64,000 bases of DNA from Streptomyces bottropensis ATCC 25435 (lineage in GTDB: Bacteria; Actinomycetota; Actinomycetes; Streptomycetales; Streptomycetaceae), in assembly GCF_000383595.1 (NCBI RefSeq), contig NZ_KB911581.1, positions 5,353,519 to 5,417,518 of the forward strand, in the 5' to 3' direction. Each line of letters begins with the position of its first letter. The stretch's first letter is position 1. The translations under genes were made by a program, and so were the position numbers. The notes beneath the pieces are model-generated. The model was not told the origin of the DNA. It made no database searches and saw nothing but the letters and a program-made list of their open reading frames with translations. Positions 62,190 through 64,000 of this stretch are shown here, piece by piece.

Positions 62190-64000
62190 GTGGTGGTTCC
62201 TTCGAGCTCGTCATTGAGGGACGGAACAGGTGAGATACGGACGACCGTCCCGGTCTGCACCGACAATCGGATCGGCCCGGGCGGATGGTGGATCGCTTGC
62301 GCTTCTTCGGTGCTGTACGCGGCCGGGTGGACGGTGCTCGGTCCGGACCACGGCGGCACGACCGTCAGTTCACGTTCGTGCCCTCCGGTCAGCTCGAGCC
62401 GGTCTGCCTCGCCGGGGCGCCGGGTGAAGGAAACCCGGTGACCCCCGCGAGTTCGCAGTTCGGTGAAGCTGACCGGGAGATCAAGGGGCCAGTTCGGCAG
62501 GATGCGGATCACGCCGTCGTGGCTCTGCAGCAGGCACTCGGAGATCACGGCGCCGGCCGCGAAGTTCTCGGTCCACACCCCCATGCGCGCCATGAAGTCG
62601 AAGGGTGTCGCGTCGTCGTACCGGCCGCCAGCGCACTGGACCCGTGCTGTCGCCGTGCCGTTGGGGATCGTGCAGTACCGGACGTGGCGCAGCCACCGCT
62701 CGAGGTCGAGCTGACCGAGCCGTGCCTCCTGCATGGCGACGAACACGAGGTCGTTGCCTCCCTCGGTGCGCTGGCGGCGGACCGTACGGCGGGCGATGTC
62801 GACCTGGTCGGCCGGTGACGAGAGCGAGACGGCTTCGCACGGGAAGACCGCCATCGCCGCGGCCGGGACGTTGTAGACGACGTCCGGGTCCTCGCCTGCG
62901 ACGCTCACCCACACGGTGCCCTCGTCGGTCTCTGTCGTCGGCAGCGGGACAAGCTGGGACACCGCGGCGCGGGCGCGTTCCACGAGGTCTTCGGGCAGAG
63001 CGTCCCGTCCGGCGGTACGCAGCGCCTCGTCCGCGTCCACCAGTGCCTGGAAGGCGAAGGTGAAGAACACGATGTCGACGTGTCCGTCGACGTTGAGGCG
63101 CAGCCCGTCGGACAGGCCGTACACCTCCGGGACGACCGTGGGGTAGACGTGCAACCGTCCGTCGTCGCGGGCCAGGCGCTCGGTGCCCGCGTCGAGATAG
63201 TCGAGCAGGAACTGGGCGACGTCGACCAGGAAGGGTGCGATGCGGTCCGCCAGCAGGTCGACGTCACCGGTGTAGAGGTAGTGCCACCACAGGGTCTGCA
63301 CCGCCCAGGCCGGGATGAACGCCTCCCACGCCCACTTCGGGCACAGGTAGGGCGCGAGCGTGGTCTCCAGCGGCCAGCCGATCAGTGAGAAGGCCGCACC
63401 AGGCATGCCGTAGTACTGCTCTGCGGTACGCCGGGCCTGTGGCAGCAGCGAGTCCAGCAGATCCAGGTAGGGGTGGTGGAGGTCCTCGTGGCCGGTGACG
63501 AACAGGCCCCAGTACAGCTGTTGCACGTTGTAGTTGAAGTGGTAGTCGCCGTGGAAGCCGGAGCCGATGTCCCGGTAGGTCCACGGGCCGAACAGGCCGG
63601 GCGCGACACCGCCGTCCCGCAGCGCACAGCGCGTCCAGTACAGGTTGCGGTACCACAGCGCCTCGAGTTCGTGGCCACCGACGTCGATCGCCGAGCGGGC
63701 CCAGAAGTCGCGCCATGAGGCCGTCGTCGCCGACCTGGCCGTGTCCTGGTCACCCATCTCGACGGCGACCGGGGCGGCCGACAGCGCCGACAGTTCGTCT
63801 TGGGTCAGATCGATCCGCAGGTTGAGTTCGCGGGTCGGTGCGACATGCGTGGCGAGGGGGTCGAGAGCGACGCGTCGCCCCTTGAAACCGGCGACGGTTC
63901 CGGCCGTGAGTTCGGTGTCGGAGGTGAGCCCGAGCCGGAATGCCGGAGTGTCGGGCAGAGCCTCGCCGGTGACGGGCAGGCCCTGCACGAAGGCGAGGTG
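62174..64000 (-). CDS. GH95-like glycosidase (probable alpha-L-fucosidase), 5' end beyond window
   Basis: At least 608 residues of a six-hairpin (alpha/alpha)6 glycosidase. Signature region: SWRDFWARSAIDVGGHELEA, LWYRNLYWTRCALRDGG, FHGDYHFNYNVQQLYW (the Asn pair of GH95 NxN), GWPLETTLAPY, QTLWWHYLYTGDVDLL, then a C-terminal beta domain (ILPNWPLDLPVSFTELRTRGGHRV). Related enzymes act on alpha-L-fucosides or alpha-L-galactosides. The open frame continues through 63988 to the window edge, so the real start lies outside. It fits the fucose theme of GH29 and fucD. Family membership is fairly sure, exact substrate not. Confidence 0.75.
   Translation of the reverse strand, partial: HLAFVQGLPVTGEALPDTPAFRLGLTSDTELTAGTVAGFKGRRVALDPLATHVAPTRELNLRIDLTQDELSALSAAPVAVEMGDQDTARSATTASWRDFWARSAIDVGGHELEALWYRNLYWTRCALRDGGVAPGLFGPWTYRDIGSGFHGDYHFNYNVQQLYWGLFVTGHEDLHHPYLDLLDSLLPQARRTAEQYYGMPGAAFSLIGWPLETTLAPYLCPKWAWEAFIPAWAVQTLWWHYLYTGDVDLLADRIAPFLVDVAQFLLDYLDAGTERLARDDGRLHVYPTVVPEVYGLSDGLRLNVDGHVDIVFFTFAFQALVDADEALRTAGRDALPEDLVERARAAVSQLVPLPTTETDEGTVWVSVAGEDPDVVYNVPAAAMAVFPCEAVSLSSPADQVDIARRTVRRQRTEGGNDLVFVAMQEARLGQLDLERWLRHVRYCTIPNGTATARVQCAGGRYDDATPFDFMARMGVWTENFAAGAVISECLLQSHDGVIRILPNWPLDLPVSFTELRTRGGHRVSFTRRPGEADRLELTGGHERELTVVPPWSGPSTVHPAAYSTEEAQAIHHPPGPIRLSVQTGTVVRISPVPSLNDELEGTTTCAIS

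Noticed and set aside
1..64000. tRNA genes or att sites next to the integrase scraps
   Set aside because: No cloverleaf-forming sequence or duplicated tRNA end was seen by eye; a tRNA search program would be decisive.

Overview
The window is very GC-rich, with long antisense shadow frames, GTG/TTG starts, many LacI/TetR/PucR-type regulators and large secreted glycosidases. All of this fits a Streptomyces (or close relative) chromosome, probably an arm rather than the core, because pseudogenes, transposons and truncated genes are very dense. No rRNA, tRNA, CRISPR array or replication origin was seen.

Layout. 1-8 kb: histidine kinase end, Orn/Lys/Arg decarboxylase, an IS5-family element with a TTA target duplication inside a recombinase-like remnant, DUF4240 protein, a tiny secreted peptide, FG-GAP protein, SUKH-like protein. 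8-15 kb: decayed genes (gpsA and a lamin-tail gene, each with a Trp codon changed to TGA; HAD phosphatase; DNA ligase scrap; a large hypothetical gene) around an F420-dependent oxidoreductase. 14.7-18.1 kb: a divergent pair, a scabin/pierisin-like ADP-ribosyltransferase and a NACHT NTPase. 18.1-21.3 kb: debris plus a ribbon-helix-helix antitoxin. 21.4-27.3 kb: an operon for a deoxyhexose, probably L-fucose (fuconate dehydratase, SDR, three-part sugar ABC importer), then a SpoIIE-type phosphatase. 30.2-32.4 kb: phage-like gene broken by an IS6 element, and a second ligase scrap. 32.5-41.4 kb: a LacI-controlled sugar locus with binding protein, two permeases, GH3 and GH32 enzymes. 41.5-49.3 kb: IS1182 and second IS6 elements, TetR regulator, truncated genes and an orphan sugar-binding protein. 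49.4-64 kb: secreted enzymes (RICIN-SGNH hydrolase, GH29 alpha-L-fucosidase, BNR protein with a recent internal duplication, GH95-like enzyme), an esterase and a PucR regulator.

How it fits together. GH29 and GH95-like enzymes would release fucose from glycans, the 23.6-27.3 kb ABC system would import it, and FucD plus the SDR would oxidise it. Broken aldo/keto reductase and mutarotase genes at 48.3-48.7 kb and a second sugar-binding protein at 46.7 kb look like remains of a duplicate of this locus. Related ACAT-N3-ATGT-like sites lie upstream of the orphan binding protein, GH29 and BNR genes, suggesting one shared regulator. The most unusual observations are the ADP-ribosyltransferase/NACHT pair, the paired Trp-to-TGA changes, the 597-bp tandem duplication, and a 163-bp inverted repeat bracketing 7 kb.
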